64,000 nt of DNA from Gammaproteobacteria bacterium (GCA_027459765.1 DAIDHD010000051.1:97852-161851); one strand, 5' to 3'; shown: positions 8,575 through 18,231, counted from the first letter of the stretch. Numbers and translations: made by a program. The notes: generated from the letters alone by a model not told the origin.

Positions 8575-9635
8575 AACGCGACCCGCGGGAGCTGGCGCTC
8601 CTCGTAGGACTCGGCGAGGCGGCCTATCATCCAGCGCAGATGCGGCTTCAATTCGCGGCGTGAACCGCGCAGGTACAGGCCGAGCGCCTCGCAGCGCTCG
8701 ATGGTGACACGCAGCACCTGGTGCACCAGGTACTCGCTGAAAGTGCCGGCGGCGGCGAGCTCGCCGACGAGCCCGTTGCGCGCCTCGCGCAGCACGCTCG
8801 CCGCCCGCGGCGCATCGCGGCGGCGGGGCGAGGTGGTGAACACCTTGAGCAGCAGCTCGTCGACGCCCGAGCGGCGCGGCGCCCGATAGCGCGCGAGCTT
8901 GCGCTCGTAGTGCGAACGCAGGGTGCGGGTCTCGTCGCGGATGTCCTCGACGCTGCTGCGGTCGAGCACGGGCGGCGCGGTCGCGGCCACCTCCGCCATG
9001 AGTTCGTCGATGTACTCGAGTTTCGCGAACGCCGGCCAGCCGCGGTACTCGCGGCGCCAGGCCGAGCGCGGCTTGAGCCACACCGCGAACGTTTCCGCGA
9101 AATCCTCGGTCGGGTGGGCCTGCGCGTACCACGCGCCGAGGTGCTGCACGAAGCGGCGGCTGCCCGGGCGCGGCCGGTAGGCGTCCGGGTACGGCAGCGA
9201 CGCCGGTCCGAACACCTCGCGCCAGCGGCGGCGGCGGCGCAACCGATAGGCCGAGTCGATCGCGTGGCCTGCCTCGTGGCGCAGGATGCGCATCAGCCAG
9301 TTGCGATTGCCACCCTCCACCTCGCGCATGAAGCGCCGTTCCAGGGAGGCGAGCCGCCGGTGGGCGAGATAGAAGGGCACGGCGATGCCCGGCACGCCGT
9401 CCGGCGAGAACCACTCCTGCGCGAGCCAGCAGTGCGGACGGAAGCGCACGCCGCGGGCTTCGAGTTCCTCGTACAGCCGCTCGATGGACAGTTCGAGCTC
9501 GGTGCCCGCGATGCACAGGTCGAGGTCGCAGAAGCGCAGGCTCAGCAATTGCTCGTCGCTCAGGGCCTCCCACGCGAGCACGCGCCGACTCCCGCGGCGT
9601 CGGCCGCCGCCCCGGGTGGATCTGATCGCCTGCAT
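8571..9635 (-). CDS. Putative zinc-binding metallopeptidase (Mx-type)
   Basis: 354-residue protein with HEAGH (residues 120-124) and a downstream TEDFAETFAVW (about 177-186) whose acidic residues could provide the third zinc ligand. This arrangement fits the putative zinc-binding metallopeptidase family (Peptidase_Mx). It has no signal peptide, so is probably cytoplasmic. The C-terminal half is Arg-rich and helical. ATG 9635 is the first plausible start; the preceding gene ends 10 bases upstream. Its stop overlaps the start of the ATP-grasp gene. Proteolytic activity is inferred from the motif only. Confidence 0.83.
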   Translation of the reverse strand: MQAIRSTRGGGRRRGSRRVLAWEALSDEQLLSLRFCDLDLCIAGTELELSIERLYEELEARGVRFRPHCWLAQEWFSPDGVPGIAVPFYLAHRRLASLERRFMREVEGGNRNWLMRILRHEAGHAIDSAYRLRRRRRWREVFGPASLPYPDAYRPRPGSRRFVQHLGAWYAQAHPTEDFAETFAVWLKPRSAWRREYRGWPAFAKLEYIDELMAEVAATAPPVLDRSSVEDIRDETRTLRSHYERKLARYRAPRRSGVDELLLKVFTTSPRRRDAPRAASVLREARNGLVGELAAAGTFSEYLVHQVLRVTIERCEALGLYLRGSRRELKPHLRWMIGRLAESYEERQLPRVAL

Positions 9636-9645
9636 GGCGCCCACG

Positions 9646-11091
9646 CTAATGCAAATCCCGCGTCTTGGATACTGGCGTGGACTGCGCCTCGCCCTCATCC
9701 AGTGCCGCATCGGTCAGCGCCGCAGCGAGCAGCCGGTCGGCCGCCGCGGTGAGCATTTCCCGACGACGGATGGCGGCCCGCCAGACCTCCGGAATGGCCG
9801 CCACGCCCCAGAGTGCGCCGGCGAGTTGGCCGAAGAGCGCACCACGGACATCGGCGTCGCCGCCGCCATTGACCACGGCGAGCACGCCGTCGCGAAACCC
9901 CGTGGCGCCGGCGAGCGCCGCCGGCAGCCAGTCGAGTTCCTGCCCGTCGTCCGCGCCGCCGCCGTGAGCCCGCAGCAACGCGCGCGCCTCGGCGAGGAGC
10001 GAGTCCGCCGTGGCGCCGCGCAACGCCGCGAGCAGCAGCGCCGCGTGTCGCCGCGCCAGCGATCGGGACGACGGCCCCGGGTGGGTGAGCGCCGCGATGC
10101 GTGCCGCCCAGTCGAGGGCACGGGCCGGGTGATCGGGCGCCGCGAGCGCGGCCGCGCCTGCGCGCGGCAACGGCTCGAACGGGCTTCCCGCCCCGAGCTC
10201 GGCGGCCGATCCCGGCGCCTCGCCGGCGGCACGTGCCACCGCGGCGGTGATGCCGACGCACTCCCCGGTGCTGGAGAAAGCTCCCTCGCGCCGCCAGCGC
10301 CCGAAGCGCCCGCGCAGATCGTCCACATCGACCGCCTCGCGCGCCGCGAGACTCTCCGCCGTGGCGAGGAACAGAGCCGCGTCGTCGGTGAAGGCTCCGG
10401 GCGGCAATCGCCAGCGGCCGCCGCCGCCGAGATCGCGCACCGGGGCAAAGCGCGTTACGCCGAGAAACTGCACCGAAGCGCCGAGTGCGTCGCCGATCGC
10501 CAGCCCGTAGACCGCGCCGAGGTAGCGCCGGTAGAGCCGCTGCGCGCCCGACAGATCGATCTCGAACCCCGCCTCGGCGGGCGGCTCGCGCCACGACCGC
10601 ACCCAGTCGCGCTGCAGCGCCGACAACGACGGCGTGTCCTCGTGCGCCGCCGGCGCGACACGCGCCAGCGCCGCCTCGGCGGCGAGTCCGTGCCGGCACA
10701 ACCAGCACGCCGCCACCGTGGCCGTGCGGCCCCCGGCGCCGCGCGCGTGCAGGTAGACCACGTGCCCCACCTCCAGCGCCCGATCGACGTAGTCGAGGAT
10801 GTCGGCCATCGCGCGTTCGCTGGCCGGCGCCGCTCCGCGCGGCACCGCCATGCGCACGTAGACCACGTAGCGTCCGTCTGCGGCACGCACCGTCGGCAAC
10901 AGGTGCGCGTAAGACGGGCACTCCTCGGCGGCCGACAGATCGATGAAGTAGGTGATTCCGGCGCCGAGCAGCGCGTCGAGCCGCCGGGCGTACTCGTCCC
11001 GGGATTCGTCTTCCGGGTGCGGGCCGAGCAGGAGCCTGCCCTCCTCGAGCCAGCGACAGCCGGGCAAGGGCTCTGCCGGGTGACCGGTCAC
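9646..11091 (-). CDS. Inactivated tyrosine-phosphatase-like domain fused to ADP-ribosylglycohydrolase
   Basis: 481-residue two-domain protein. Residues about 1-170 resemble a dual-specificity phosphatase, but the loop that should read HCxxGxxR is HARGAGGRT (115-123), so the catalytic Cys is Ala116. Residues about 186-481 form a DraG-like ADP-ribosylglycohydrolase with GDALG (D201), FTDDAALF (D236, D237) and [10 protein letters not shown]. The known role of this family is removal of ADP-ribose from proteins, nucleic acids or small molecules. The GTG start at 11091 overlaps the ttcA stop as GTGA. The phosphatase-like part may serve only as a phosphate-binding module. Confidence 0.87.
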   Translation of the reverse strand: MTGHPAEPLPGCRWLEEGRLLLGPHPEDESRDEYARRLDALLGAGITYFIDLSAAEECPSYAHLLPTVRAADGRYVVYVRMAVPRGAAPASERAMADILDYVDRALEVGHVVYLHARGAGGRTATVAACWLCRHGLAAEAALARVAPAAHEDTPSLSALQRDWVRSWREPPAEAGFEIDLSGAQRLYRRYLGAVYGLAIGDALGASVQFLGVTRFAPVRDLGGGGRWRLPPGAFTDDAALFLATAESLAAREAVDVDDLRGRFGRWRREGAFSSTGECVGITAAVARAAGEAPGSAAELGAGSPFEPLPRAGAAALAAPDHPARALDWAARIAALTHPGPSSRSLARRHAALLLAALRGATADSLLAEARALLRAHGGGADDGQELDWLPAALAGATGFRDGVLAVVNGGGDADVRGALFGQLAGALWGVAAIPEVWRAAIRRREMLTAAADRLLAAALTDAALDEGEAQSTPVSKTRDLH

Positions 11092-11984
11092 TCGGCGGCA
11101 GGCTCGACGGAAGCGTCGAGTTCCCAGGGAAGCGGCCACTCCACGCCCTCGCCCGCGCGCGGCTCGCCGGCGGCGGCCCGCAGGGCCTCGAGGCCCGCGA
11201 AGTCGAACGCGCGCGGATCGGCGAGCTGGGACGGCGCGACGTTGCGCAGGCTCGAGAAGATCGACTCGATCCGCCCCGGGAAGCGCGCCTCCCAGTCGGC
11301 GAGCATGTGTTTCACGGCGACCCGCTTGAGGTGCTGCTGCGAACCGCACAGATCGCAGGGAATGATCGGAAAGGCGCGCGCCGCCGCGTAGCGCGCGATC
11401 AGCCGCTCCGGCACGAACGAGAGCGGTCGGATGACGATGTGGCGCCGGTCCTCCGACAGCAGCTTCGGCGGCATCGCCTTCAGCCTTCCTGAGAAGAACA
11501 GGTTCAGGAACAGCGTCTCGATCAGATCGTCGCGGTGATGGCCGAGAGCGATCTTGGTGATGCCGTTCTCGGCCGCGTACCGGTACAGCGCACCGCGGCG
11601 CAGTCGCGAACACAGCCCGCAGAACGTCTTGCCCTCCGGGACCACGCGCTTGACCACCGAGTAGGTGTCCTGTTCGATCACGTGATACGGCACGCCGAGG
11701 CCCGTCAGGTAGCGCGGCAGGACGTCGGCCGGGAAGCCGGGCTGCTTCTGATCGAGATTGACGGCCACCACATCGAAGCGCACCGGCGCGCTGCGCTTCA
11801 AGGAAAGCATCATGTCGAGCAGCGTGTAGGAGTCCTTGCCGCCCGACAGACACACCATCACCCGGTCGCCGTCCGCGACCATGCCGTACTCGGCGATCGC
11901 CTTGCCGGTGAGCCCGCGGATGTGCGCGGCGAGCTTGTGGAAGGTGTTCGAGGCGGGCTCTGCGCCGCCCGTCGGGCCCGTCAC
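11088..11984 (-). CDS. ttcA: tRNA 2-thiocytidine(32) synthetase TtcA
   Basis: 298-residue cytoplasmic enzyme that thiolates cytidine 32 of certain tRNAs. It has the PP-loop SGGKDS at 47-52, CxxC at Cys122/Cys125 (FCGLC) and a second CxxC at 210/213 (CDLC). The known family binds an oxygen-sensitive [4Fe-4S] cluster with three such cysteines. Length and motif order are typical. The GTG start at 11984 overlaps the stop of the M32 peptidase gene as GTGA, and its own stop overlaps the next gene the same way. It is therefore embedded in a five-gene operon of otherwise unrelated functions. Confidence 0.95.
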   Translation of the reverse strand: MTGPTGGAEPASNTFHKLAAHIRGLTGKAIAEYGMVADGDRVMVCLSGGKDSYTLLDMMLSLKRSAPVRFDVVAVNLDQKQPGFPADVLPRYLTGLGVPYHVIEQDTYSVVKRVVPEGKTFCGLCSRLRRGALYRYAAENGITKIALGHHRDDLIETLFLNLFFSGRLKAMPPKLLSEDRRHIVIRPLSFVPERLIARYAAARAFPIIPCDLCGSQQHLKRVAVKHMLADWEARFPGRIESIFSSLRNVAPSQLADPRAFDFAGLEALRAAAGEPRAGEGVEWPLPWELDASVEPAAE

Positions 11985-13480
11985 GACGTTTCCAGATACT
12001 TGGTCTCGAGATAGCGCAGGTAGGCCGCCGCGGTCAGCGGCTTGCCGGTGGCCTGTTTCATGAGATCCTGCACCGGGAGTCGCGCGCCGACCCCGTGCAC
12101 GTTGTCGCGCAGCCACTCCATCACGCCACCGAAACGCCCCGCGGCGATCTCCTCGTCGAGCGACGGCAGCTCGCTGCGCAGCGCCTCGTGCAACTGACCC
12201 GCGATCACCGCGCCGAGCGCGTACGAGGGGAAGTACCCGAAGTGCCCCACGGCCCAGTGGATGTCCTGCAGGCAGCCGTCGACGTCGTTGCCCGGCCGCA
12301 CGCCCAGCCGCTCCTCGAGATTCTCGTTCCACGCCTCGGGGAGCTGCGCCACCGGCAACTCGCCGTCGAGGATCCGCTTTTCGAGCTCATAGCGCAGCAT
12401 GATGTGCACCGGATAGGTGAGCTCGTCCGCATCCATGCGAATCAGGCTGCGCTTCACGCGCGTCAGCAGGCGGTAGAGATTCTCCTCCGCCCACTCCGGT
12501 CCCGACACCTGCAGGAACTTCTCCAGCAGCGGCTTCAGGTAGCTCACGAACGCGCGGCTGCGACACAGGTTCATCTCGAACAACAGCGACTGGCTTTCCT
12601 CCAGCGCGAGGCCCCGGTCCCGTCCCACCGGCTGGTCGCGCCAGGCCTGCGGCAGGCCGAGGTCGTACATCGCGTGGCCGGTCTCGTGCACGGCGCCGAG
12701 CAGGCCGGTGAACGGATCGCTGGCGTCGAAACGGGTGGTGACGCGGATGTCGCCGGGCACGCCCTCGGTGAAGGGATGCTCGCTCTCGTCGAGCCGGCCG
12801 CGGTCGAAGGGAAAGCCGAGCGCCTTCAGGACCTCGGCCGCGAGCTGGCGCTGGCGCGCGACGCCGAACTTGCCGGCGAGCGGCAATGGCGGGCGGGCCG
12901 CCTGCACCTCGATGGCCTCGTTGATGAGCCCGGGAAGCTTCTGCGACAGCGCCTTGAAAATGGTGTCGATGTCGCTGGTCGATATGCCCGGCGTGAAGCC
13001 GTCGATCAGCGCGTCGTAGGGCGCAAGGCCGCGCGCCTGACCGAGCAGCGCCGCCTTGTCGCGCACCAGGTGGACCACTTCCTCGAGGTGCGGCGCGAAT
13101 ATCTTGAAGTCGTTCGCCTTGCGCGCCTCCACCCAGAACACCTCGGCGCGCGCAGTGACCTTGGCGAGCCGCGCGATCAGCGACGGCGGTGTCGCGATGG
13201 CGTGGTCGCGCTGGCGGCGCATCTCGCGCAGGTTCGCCAGCTGCCAGTCTTCGAGCTGGCCGGCCGCGGCCTCGGCGCGTTCCAGGAGCCGCGCCACCTT
13301 CGGCGTGGTGAGCAAGGCGTGATGCTCGGTCTCCAGCGCGGCGAGCTGCTCGCCGCGCACGTCCGAGCTGCCGCGCGGCATCATGACCGCCGCGTCCCAA
13401 CGCAGCAGCGAGAGCGCGCCACGGAACGCGTGGAGTCGCCGGAACTCCTGTTCCAGTTGTTGATAGGGTGTGGCCGCCAT
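11981..13480 (-). CDS. M32-family metallocarboxypeptidase (carboxypeptidase Taq-like)
   Basis: 499-residue zinc carboxypeptidase, normal length for M32. HETGH at residues 265-269 supplies zinc ligands and the general base; the downstream [11 protein letters not shown] provides the third ligand region. Family signatures such as DIRVTTRFD and [19 protein letters not shown] are present. It should trim C-terminal residues from peptides in the cytoplasm. The start [13 protein letters not shown] at 13480 matches family N-termini. It heads the operon running to 7540 and overlaps ttcA by four bases. Confidence 0.95.
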   Translation of the reverse strand: MAATPYQQLEQEFRRLHAFRGALSLLRWDAAVMMPRGSSDVRGEQLAALETEHHALLTTPKVARLLERAEAAAGQLEDWQLANLREMRRQRDHAIATPPSLIARLAKVTARAEVFWVEARKANDFKIFAPHLEEVVHLVRDKAALLGQARGLAPYDALIDGFTPGISTSDIDTIFKALSQKLPGLINEAIEVQAARPPLPLAGKFGVARQRQLAAEVLKALGFPFDRGRLDESEHPFTEGVPGDIRVTTRFDASDPFTGLLGAVHETGHAMYDLGLPQAWRDQPVGRDRGLALEESQSLLFEMNLCRSRAFVSYLKPLLEKFLQVSGPEWAEENLYRLLTRVKRSLIRMDADELTYPVHIMLRYELEKRILDGELPVAQLPEAWNENLEERLGVRPGNDVDGCLQDIHWAVGHFGYFPSYALGAVIAGQLHEALRSELPSLDEEIAAGRFGGVMEWLRDNVHGVGARLPVQDLMKQATGKPLTAAAYLRYLETKYLETS

Positions 13481-13606
13481 GGTGGTCTCGGATGAGAGCC
13501 GCCCGTCACCTGCCCGACGCGGCGAAGGGGACGGCCCCGGTTTTTCGCACAGTCTACCAGAGCGCCACCCGAATCGGGCGCTATGCGATCAATATTTTTC
13601 TATTTT

Positions 13607-14140
13607 TCAATGACTTGCGAAAAACTGCCGGAGCGATAGCGAGCCGTCCTGGTGAAACGGCAAGGCGCGCATGAACGGCAGGTCGATGCTCGCGGTACCG
13701 GCGAGCGAGTACGCCACCTCGTCGCCGTGACGATCGACGTTCTTGAGCGCCTTGAGCAGCCCCGAGGCAAGGTTCGCGCCGATGGTCATGTCGAACTGCG
13801 TGTTGCCGCCCGCCGGAACCACGAACGGCTTGGTGGTGACCCCGCTCGCCACCGGCTCGCCGGCGATCGACAGATCGGCGCGCAGGCTCTTCACCGGCAG
13901 CGCGCGATCGTTCGGGTTGTCGATCCGGAACGTGGCCAGAAGATTCTGCTGGAACAGGTTCCCGCCGAGCACGCGCACGTCCACGACCTCGAGGTTCGGT
14001 TTCTTGAAGCTCGGCGCGATGAGACCGCAGCCCGCGGTCGAGAGCACCGCCAGGATCAGGGCGACGGCGGCCAACCCGGGACGCCGGCCGGTGCGCGGAT
14101 CAGCGCATCGATTGCTGCTGTGGCGTGGCAACATGCGCAC
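13607..14140 (-). CDS. LEA14-like (WHy-domain) lipoprotein
   Basis: Roughly 177-residue lipoprotein. A hydrophobic segment (AAVALILAVL) leads into the lipobox LSTAGC. The mature part is one LEA type 2/WHy beta domain: NLEVVDVRVLGGNLFQQNLL followed by FRIDNPNDRALPVKSL, the characteristic NPN turn. The likely location is the inner face of the outer membrane. The start is uncertain: GTG 14140 or ATG 14134, with GGAGAG farther upstream. It is head-to-head with the next lipoprotein gene and has essentially no intergenic space. Confidence 0.82.
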   Translation of the reverse strand: MRMLPRHSSNRCADPRTGRRPGLAAVALILAVLSTAGCGLIAPSFKKPNLEVVDVRVLGGNLFQQNLLATFRIDNPNDRALPVKSLRADLSIAGEPVASGVTTKPFVVPAGGNTQFDMTIGANLASGLLKALKNVDRHGDEVAYSLAGTASIDLPFMRALPFHQDGSLSLRQFFASH

Positions 14141-14141
14141 G

Positions 14142-14843
14142 ATGATAACCGCTCTCCTTCACCGCGCCAGACGGTCGCCGTCCGGCGACGGCGCCCGTGA
14201 GGCGACACGGCCCGGCGGCAGTGCGTGCGACCGCCTGGTAGCCGTGATCCTGGTCGCCGCGTGCTGCCTGACCGCCGGCTGCCAACGTCGCGGCGATGCC
14301 GCGGCGCCGGGCGCCACTGCGGCCGGCGCCGCGCAGCCCGCGTCGGCCGCGACCGCCGGCGCGACCCGCTGCCTCGCCGCCGGCGATGGCTATCTGCGCG
14401 CCCGCGTCCAGGGCGCGCTCGACCTCGACGTGGATTGGCCCAACAGCGGCACGCACTGCGCCGGCGAGTCGCGCCCTGCGCCGCCTGGCATACGCGTGAG
14501 CTTCGAGCGCACGCCAGGTTCTGCACCCGACCTGTTGTTCGTATTCGGTGTGCGCGACGTGCGCGCAGGCAGGCCTGCGCGCGGCACGCCGGTGAATCTC
14601 ACCGTGATCATCCAGGGCAGCGGGCGCATCTACGGCACGCTCGGCGACTCGCGGTGTACCATCGACGAGTTGACGCAAAGGCCGCTGCCAGAACCCTCGA
14701 CTTTTCGGGTGGAGGCGCGCGGTTTCTGCACCGGACCTGCGCGAGCGGTGCACGGCGAGGACTCCGTGCTCGTGAGTACGTTCGAGTTCGCCGCACCGGT
14801 GCATTTCGACGATTCGGCCGCGACGGGTGAGGTGACTCGATGA
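14142..14843 (+). CDS. Putative lipoprotein of unknown function
   Basis: About 233 residues from ATG 14142 (ATG 14133 is possible). An unusually long N-terminus precedes the hydrophobic stretch LVAVILVAACC and lipobox LTAGC (Cys47). The mature region has four or more cysteines, including TRCLAA, GTHCAGE, SRCTID and GFCTG, suggesting disulfides in the periplasm, and a predicted beta-rich fold. No family is recognised. Its stop overlaps the start of the DUF192 gene as ATGA, so the two are probably co-translated. Confidence 0.7.
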   Translation: MITALLHRARRSPSGDGAREATRPGGSACDRLVAVILVAACCLTAGCQRRGDAAAPGATAAGAAQPASAATAGATRCLAAGDGYLRARVQGALDLDVDWPNSGTHCAGESRPAPPGIRVSFERTPGSAPDLLFVFGVRDVRAGRPARGTPVNLTVIIQGSGRIYGTLGDSRCTIDELTQRPLPEPSTFRVEARGFCTGPARAVHGEDSVLVSTFEFAAPVHFDDSAATGEVTR

Positions 14844-15430
14844 CGCTGGAAGATGCGAAGACGCTTCGGGGTTCGATGACGCGGGCCGAGATGGCGCGCG
14901 CGTGCGCTCACAGGATTGCACTGTTCGGCGCCGCCGCGCTGCTGCTGTCGGCGGCCTCTGTGGTGCAGGCACAGCCTGCGGCGGCGACGCCTGCGGCGGG
15001 CGCCGCCGCCGCGGTTCCGGGCATGGAGCCCCTGTCGGCGTTCCCGCGCAGCCTGCTCGCGATCCGCACCGCCGGCGGCAGCGTGCTCAACTTCAAGATC
15101 TGGACGGCCGACACGCCGGCGCGGCGCGAACAGGGACTGATGTTCCAGCGTCAACTCGATGAACACGCCGGCATGCTGTTCCTGTTCACCCCCGACCGGC
15201 CGATCGCCATGTGGATGAAGAACACCTATCTGTCGCTCGACCTGTTGTTCGTCGGTCGCGACGGGCGCATCACCTACATCGCGCGCCAGGCCAAGCCGAT
15301 GTCGGAAGACATCATCGCTCCGCCCGGACCGGTGCACGCGGTGCTCGAGTTGAACGGCGGCGCCGCCGACCGGTTCGGCATCCGCGAGGGCGATCGGGTG
15401 GTACATCCGGCGTTCGCGCAGCGGCCGTAG
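14840..15430 (+). CDS. DUF192 family exported protein
   Basis: 196-residue protein with a signal-like hydrophobic segment (ALFGAAALLLSAASVVQAQ) after a charged N-terminus; translation may start internally at a later ATG. The C-terminal 120 residues match DUF192: ADTPARREQGLMFQRQL, MLFLFTPDRPIAMWMKNT, LDLLFVGRDGRI and HAVLELNGGAADRFGI. DUF192 proteins are small periplasmic proteins without an established function. The gene overlaps the preceding lipoprotein by four bases. Confidence 0.88.
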   Translation: MTLEDAKTLRGSMTRAEMARACAHRIALFGAAALLLSAASVVQAQPAAATPAAGAAAAVPGMEPLSAFPRSLLAIRTAGGSVLNFKIWTADTPARREQGLMFQRQLDEHAGMLFLFTPDRPIAMWMKNTYLSLDLLFVGRDGRITYIARQAKPMSEDIIAPPGPVHAVLELNGGAADRFGIREGDRVVHPAFAQRP

Positions 15431-15595
15431 CGCCGCTGCAACAATCGCATATTACATCGAGGATAGGTCGTTTCCTTCGCGTCGCGTTACAGGCACACTG
15501 TGGCGCGTCAAAGGCTGCCGGAGGCGTCCGAATCGACGCGCGATCCCGCGCAGGTCGGAGCGGCGTCGGCGCCACCAACTCATGGAGAGATCCCT

Positions 15596-16690
15596 ATGAA
15601 AAGAATATGGGTGTTAGGACTCATGGCGGCGAGTGCTGCCGCGGGCACGGCCCTGGCGGCGGATGACACCGGGGCTTGGTACTTCAGCCCCATGCTGCAG
15701 TACAACAAGATCGACGATCACCGTCAGGCCAACCAGGACTACGGCTACCAGCTGGGTCTGGGCTACGACCTGCCGAAGGAGTGGGCCGCGGAGCTCAACT
15801 ACGGCAGCTTCGAGACCAACCACCGCGCCGGCGGACCGGCGTTGCACCTGTACCAGCACTCGATCGACGTGCTGAAGAAATTCGCTCCGGACGCCGACTA
15901 CCACCCCTACCTCATCGGGGGCACCGGCGAGCTCGACGACGTGGTGCCGACCGTCGGCTACAAGCGCGCCTGGATGGCCGAAGCGGGCGCCGGCATCATC
16001 ACCGGCATCGGCGACCAGACGGGATCCACGCGCTGGCAATTCCGTGCCGAAGGCAAGTACCGCTACGAGTTCATCAATCACAACGTCGACGGCGTGAAGG
16101 ATCCGAAGGATCTGCTATTCGGCATCGGCGTGCAGTTCATGTTCGGCGCACCGGAAGCCAAGCCCATGCTCGCGGCCGCCGCACCCCCTCCCCCGCCGCC
16201 GCCGGCGGCTGAGCCTCCGCCCCCGCCGCCGCCCCCGCCGGTGATGAAGCCGCTGGACAGCGATGGCGACGGCGTACCGGACAGCATGGACAAGTGCCCG
16301 AACACCCCCAAGGGCGACAAGGTGGACGCGAACGGCTGCACCATCCGCGACGAGATCAAGCTCGAGGGCGTGCACTTCGCCACCGATTCGGCGAAGCTCA
16401 CGGACGACTCGGACGAAGTGCTCGGCTACGCGGTGCGTACGCTCAAGGCCCATCCGGAGCTCGTGATCGAGGTGCGCGGCCACACCGACAACACCGGCAG
16501 CAAGAAGCACAATCTCGTGCTCTCGCAGCACCGGGCCGAGTCGGTGATGGAGTACCTGCGCGCGCACGGCGTGACCAACACGCTCACCGCGAAGGGCTAC
16601 GGCGAGGATCTGCCGATCGCCAGCAACGCAACCGCCGAGGGCCGGGCGCAGAATCGCCGCGTGACCCTGAAGATCGTCGGCGGCAACTGA
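15596..16690 (+). CDS. OmpA-family outer membrane protein
   Basis: 364-residue outer membrane protein. It has a signal peptide (cleavage after ALAA), an N-terminal eight-strand-type beta barrel (about 22-185) and a Pro-rich linker with two runs of seven to nine prolines. A calcium-binding thrombospondin type 3-like repeat follows (DSDGDGVPDSMDKC). The C-terminal OmpA domain carries VIEVRGHTDNTGSKKHN and NRRVTL and would bind peptidoglycan. The start at ATG 15596 has GGAGAG eight bases upstream; the longer open frame to 15500 is not supported. It is followed by a strong hairpin. Confidence 0.95.
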   Translation: MKRIWVLGLMAASAAAGTALAADDTGAWYFSPMLQYNKIDDHRQANQDYGYQLGLGYDLPKEWAAELNYGSFETNHRAGGPALHLYQHSIDVLKKFAPDADYHPYLIGGTGELDDVVPTVGYKRAWMAEAGAGIITGIGDQTGSTRWQFRAEGKYRYEFINHNVDGVKDPKDLLFGIGVQFMFGAPEAKPMLAAAAPPPPPPPAAEPPPPPPPPPVMKPLDSDGDGVPDSMDKCPNTPKGDKVDANGCTIRDEIKLEGVHFATDSAKLTDDSDEVLGYAVRTLKAHPELVIEVRGHTDNTGSKKHNLVLSQHRAESVMEYLRAHGVTNTLTAKGYGEDLPIASNATAEGRAQNRRVTLKIVGGN

Positions 16691-16704
16691 CGCCGAGCGT
16701 TTCG

Positions 16705-16746
16705 ATACCGCCGCGCCGGTCGCACCCCGACCGGCGCGGTCGGTAT
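16705..16746 (+). terminator. Hairpin after the OmpA-like gene
   Basis: Long GC-rich inverted repeat 14 bases after the stop. The left arm ATACCGCCGCGCCGGTCG pairs with CGACCGGCGCGG-CGGTAT, with one bulged T and a loop of about five bases. No T-tract follows, so it may act as a weak or Rho-assisted terminator, or as an mRNA-stabilising hairpin. Confidence 0.6.
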
Positions 16747-16780
16747 CCCGAGTCAAGACTCGAGCCGGAGTCCCGAACTG

Positions 16781-17443
16781 ATGTTCCTCAACGTCGACGG
16801 TTTCTTGAATCCGGATGAGGTTGTGGCGGTACGCGACTGCGCGCGCAGCGCGAACTTCATTGACGGTCGGCGCACGAACCCGCACAACGCGACCAAGAAT
16901 AATGCGATTGGGGATCCGGCCGATCCGAGCGCGCAGCGAGCGGCACAGATCGCGCTCGGAGCCTTCCAACGCAGCGAACCAGCTCGCAACTTTGCGATTC
17001 CGGAGCGCATAGCCCTGCCTCAACTCGCCCGCTATGGCGAAGGCATGACGTACGGCGCGCACATCGATGCGGCATTCATGGCCGTTGGCTCCGGATCGCT
17101 GCGCTCGGACGTCTCCTGCACAATTTTCATCGGCGATCCGTCCACCTACGTGGGAGGCGAACTCGTCGTGACCCTCGGCACGGAGGAAGTTTCTATCAGG
17201 GGCAATCCTGGCGACGCGGTCCTGTACCCCTCGACCACGGTGCACCGAGTGACGCCAGTCACCGCCGGCGAGCGGCTGGTCATGATCACTTTCATCCAGA
17301 GCCGTATACCCGATCCGATGCAACGGGAGCTCATCTACACTCTCGGGGAAATACGCGCCCTGGAAGCGTTGAAAATGGATTGGCGTAACCGAGTTCGACT
17401 GGATTTCGTGATTCAGAACCTGCAGCGATTCTGGTCGCGTTGA
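16781..17443 (+). CDS. PKHD-type Fe(II)/2-oxoglutarate hydroxylase
   Basis: 220-residue dioxygenase of the PKHD (prolyl/lysyl hydroxylase) fold. Iron ligands are visible as His94 and Asp96 in YGAHIDAAFM and His155 in TVHRVTPV. Arg165 in ERLVMITF would bind 2-oxoglutarate. Length and the C-terminal helical tail match YbiX/PiuC proteins, which are often found near TonB-dependent iron receptors. The substrate is unknown. It begins the island of oxygenases, sulfotransferases and receptors that extends to 33.6 kb and is convergent with the second oxygenase gene. Confidence 0.9.
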   Translation: MFLNVDGFLNPDEVVAVRDCARSANFIDGRRTNPHNATKNNAIGDPADPSAQRAAQIALGAFQRSEPARNFAIPERIALPQLARYGEGMTYGAHIDAAFMAVGSGSLRSDVSCTIFIGDPSTYVGGELVVTLGTEEVSIRGNPGDAVLYPSTTVHRVTPVTAGERLVMITFIQSRIPDPMQRELIYTLGEIRALEALKMDWRNRVRLDFVIQNLQRFWSR

Positions 17444-17483
17444 CCGTCGACCGCGGCGTGCGCGATGGCCTCGCGGAGTCGTG

Positions 17484-18140
17484 CTAGTCCGGCAACCTGA
17501 ACCAGCAGTTGAACGCGATCGTTACGCGCAACGCCTCCCCATCGAACGGCTTGACGTCATGCAATACCCACGAGGGAAATAGCACGAGCTGACCTGGCAC
17601 CAGCGACAGGCCCGCCGTCTGCATGGCATAGGGGAGTTGCATGTTCGCAATGCCCGCGTCCATGTGCATGCCATAAGTCAGGAAAGGACTGACGAACGTC
17701 AACACCCCGCTCTGCTTGTTGGCGGGATTCGGCCTACCGTCGTCGACGCAGTAGACACCGCTCCACGACGCGTTTGGGTGATTGTGCAACCCGAAATAGC
17801 CGCCGTTGCGGGTTACGTGGAACCAGCTCTCGTTGTACAGCTCGAGCCGCCGCAACGTATCGCGATCGTAGCCATTAAGCCGGCCGACGACGGCCAATAG
17901 GTGTTCCCAACAAAAGCGCTTGAGCTCCTGCACGGCCGGGTTGGCGTCGCGAAACAAGTCGAAGCGGCTCTCGAACACTTGCGCGTTGCGTTGCGTGAGC
18001 GGTCGTGGGTTGGCGGCACCGCCGCTGCGCTCCGCCTCCAGCGCGAACTGCAGCAAGCGCTGATTCAGCGCTTCCGGCGCCGGGTGGCGCGCGAACGCGA
18101 ATGGAACGGCGAACATGTTGACGATCTCGGCCGGCTGCAT
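17484..18140 (-). CDS. 2OG-Fe(II) oxygenase family protein
   Basis: 218-residue putative 2-oxoglutarate/Fe(II) oxygenase. The core carries NESWFHVTRNGGYFGLHNHP, SWSGVYCVDDG, LVLFPSWVLHDVKPF and a final Arg in ALRVTIAFNCW. This layout (HxH-type start, second His, then Arg) matches the family often annotated as putative 2OG-Fe(II) oxygenase. Start ATG 18140 is preceded by a clear GGGAGG site. It is divergent from the sulfotransferase-like gene at 18232. It probably hydroxylates a peptide or small molecule. Confidence 0.85.
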   Translation of the reverse strand: MQPAEIVNMFAVPFAFARHPAPEALNQRLLQFALEAERSGGAANPRPLTQRNAQVFESRFDLFRDANPAVQELKRFCWEHLLAVVGRLNGYDRDTLRRLELYNESWFHVTRNGGYFGLHNHPNASWSGVYCVDDGRPNPANKQSGVLTFVSPFLTYGMHMDAGIANMQLPYAMQTAGLSLVPGQLVLFPSWVLHDVKPFDGEALRVTIAFNCWFRLPD

Positions 18141-18231
18141 CCGCCACCTCCCAGGTCGCGCACCGCGCGCCTGCGTCGCGAATTCTAGCCTCAACGTCAC
18201 CTTGGGTGGGGATCGGCTAGGATGACCGCCT

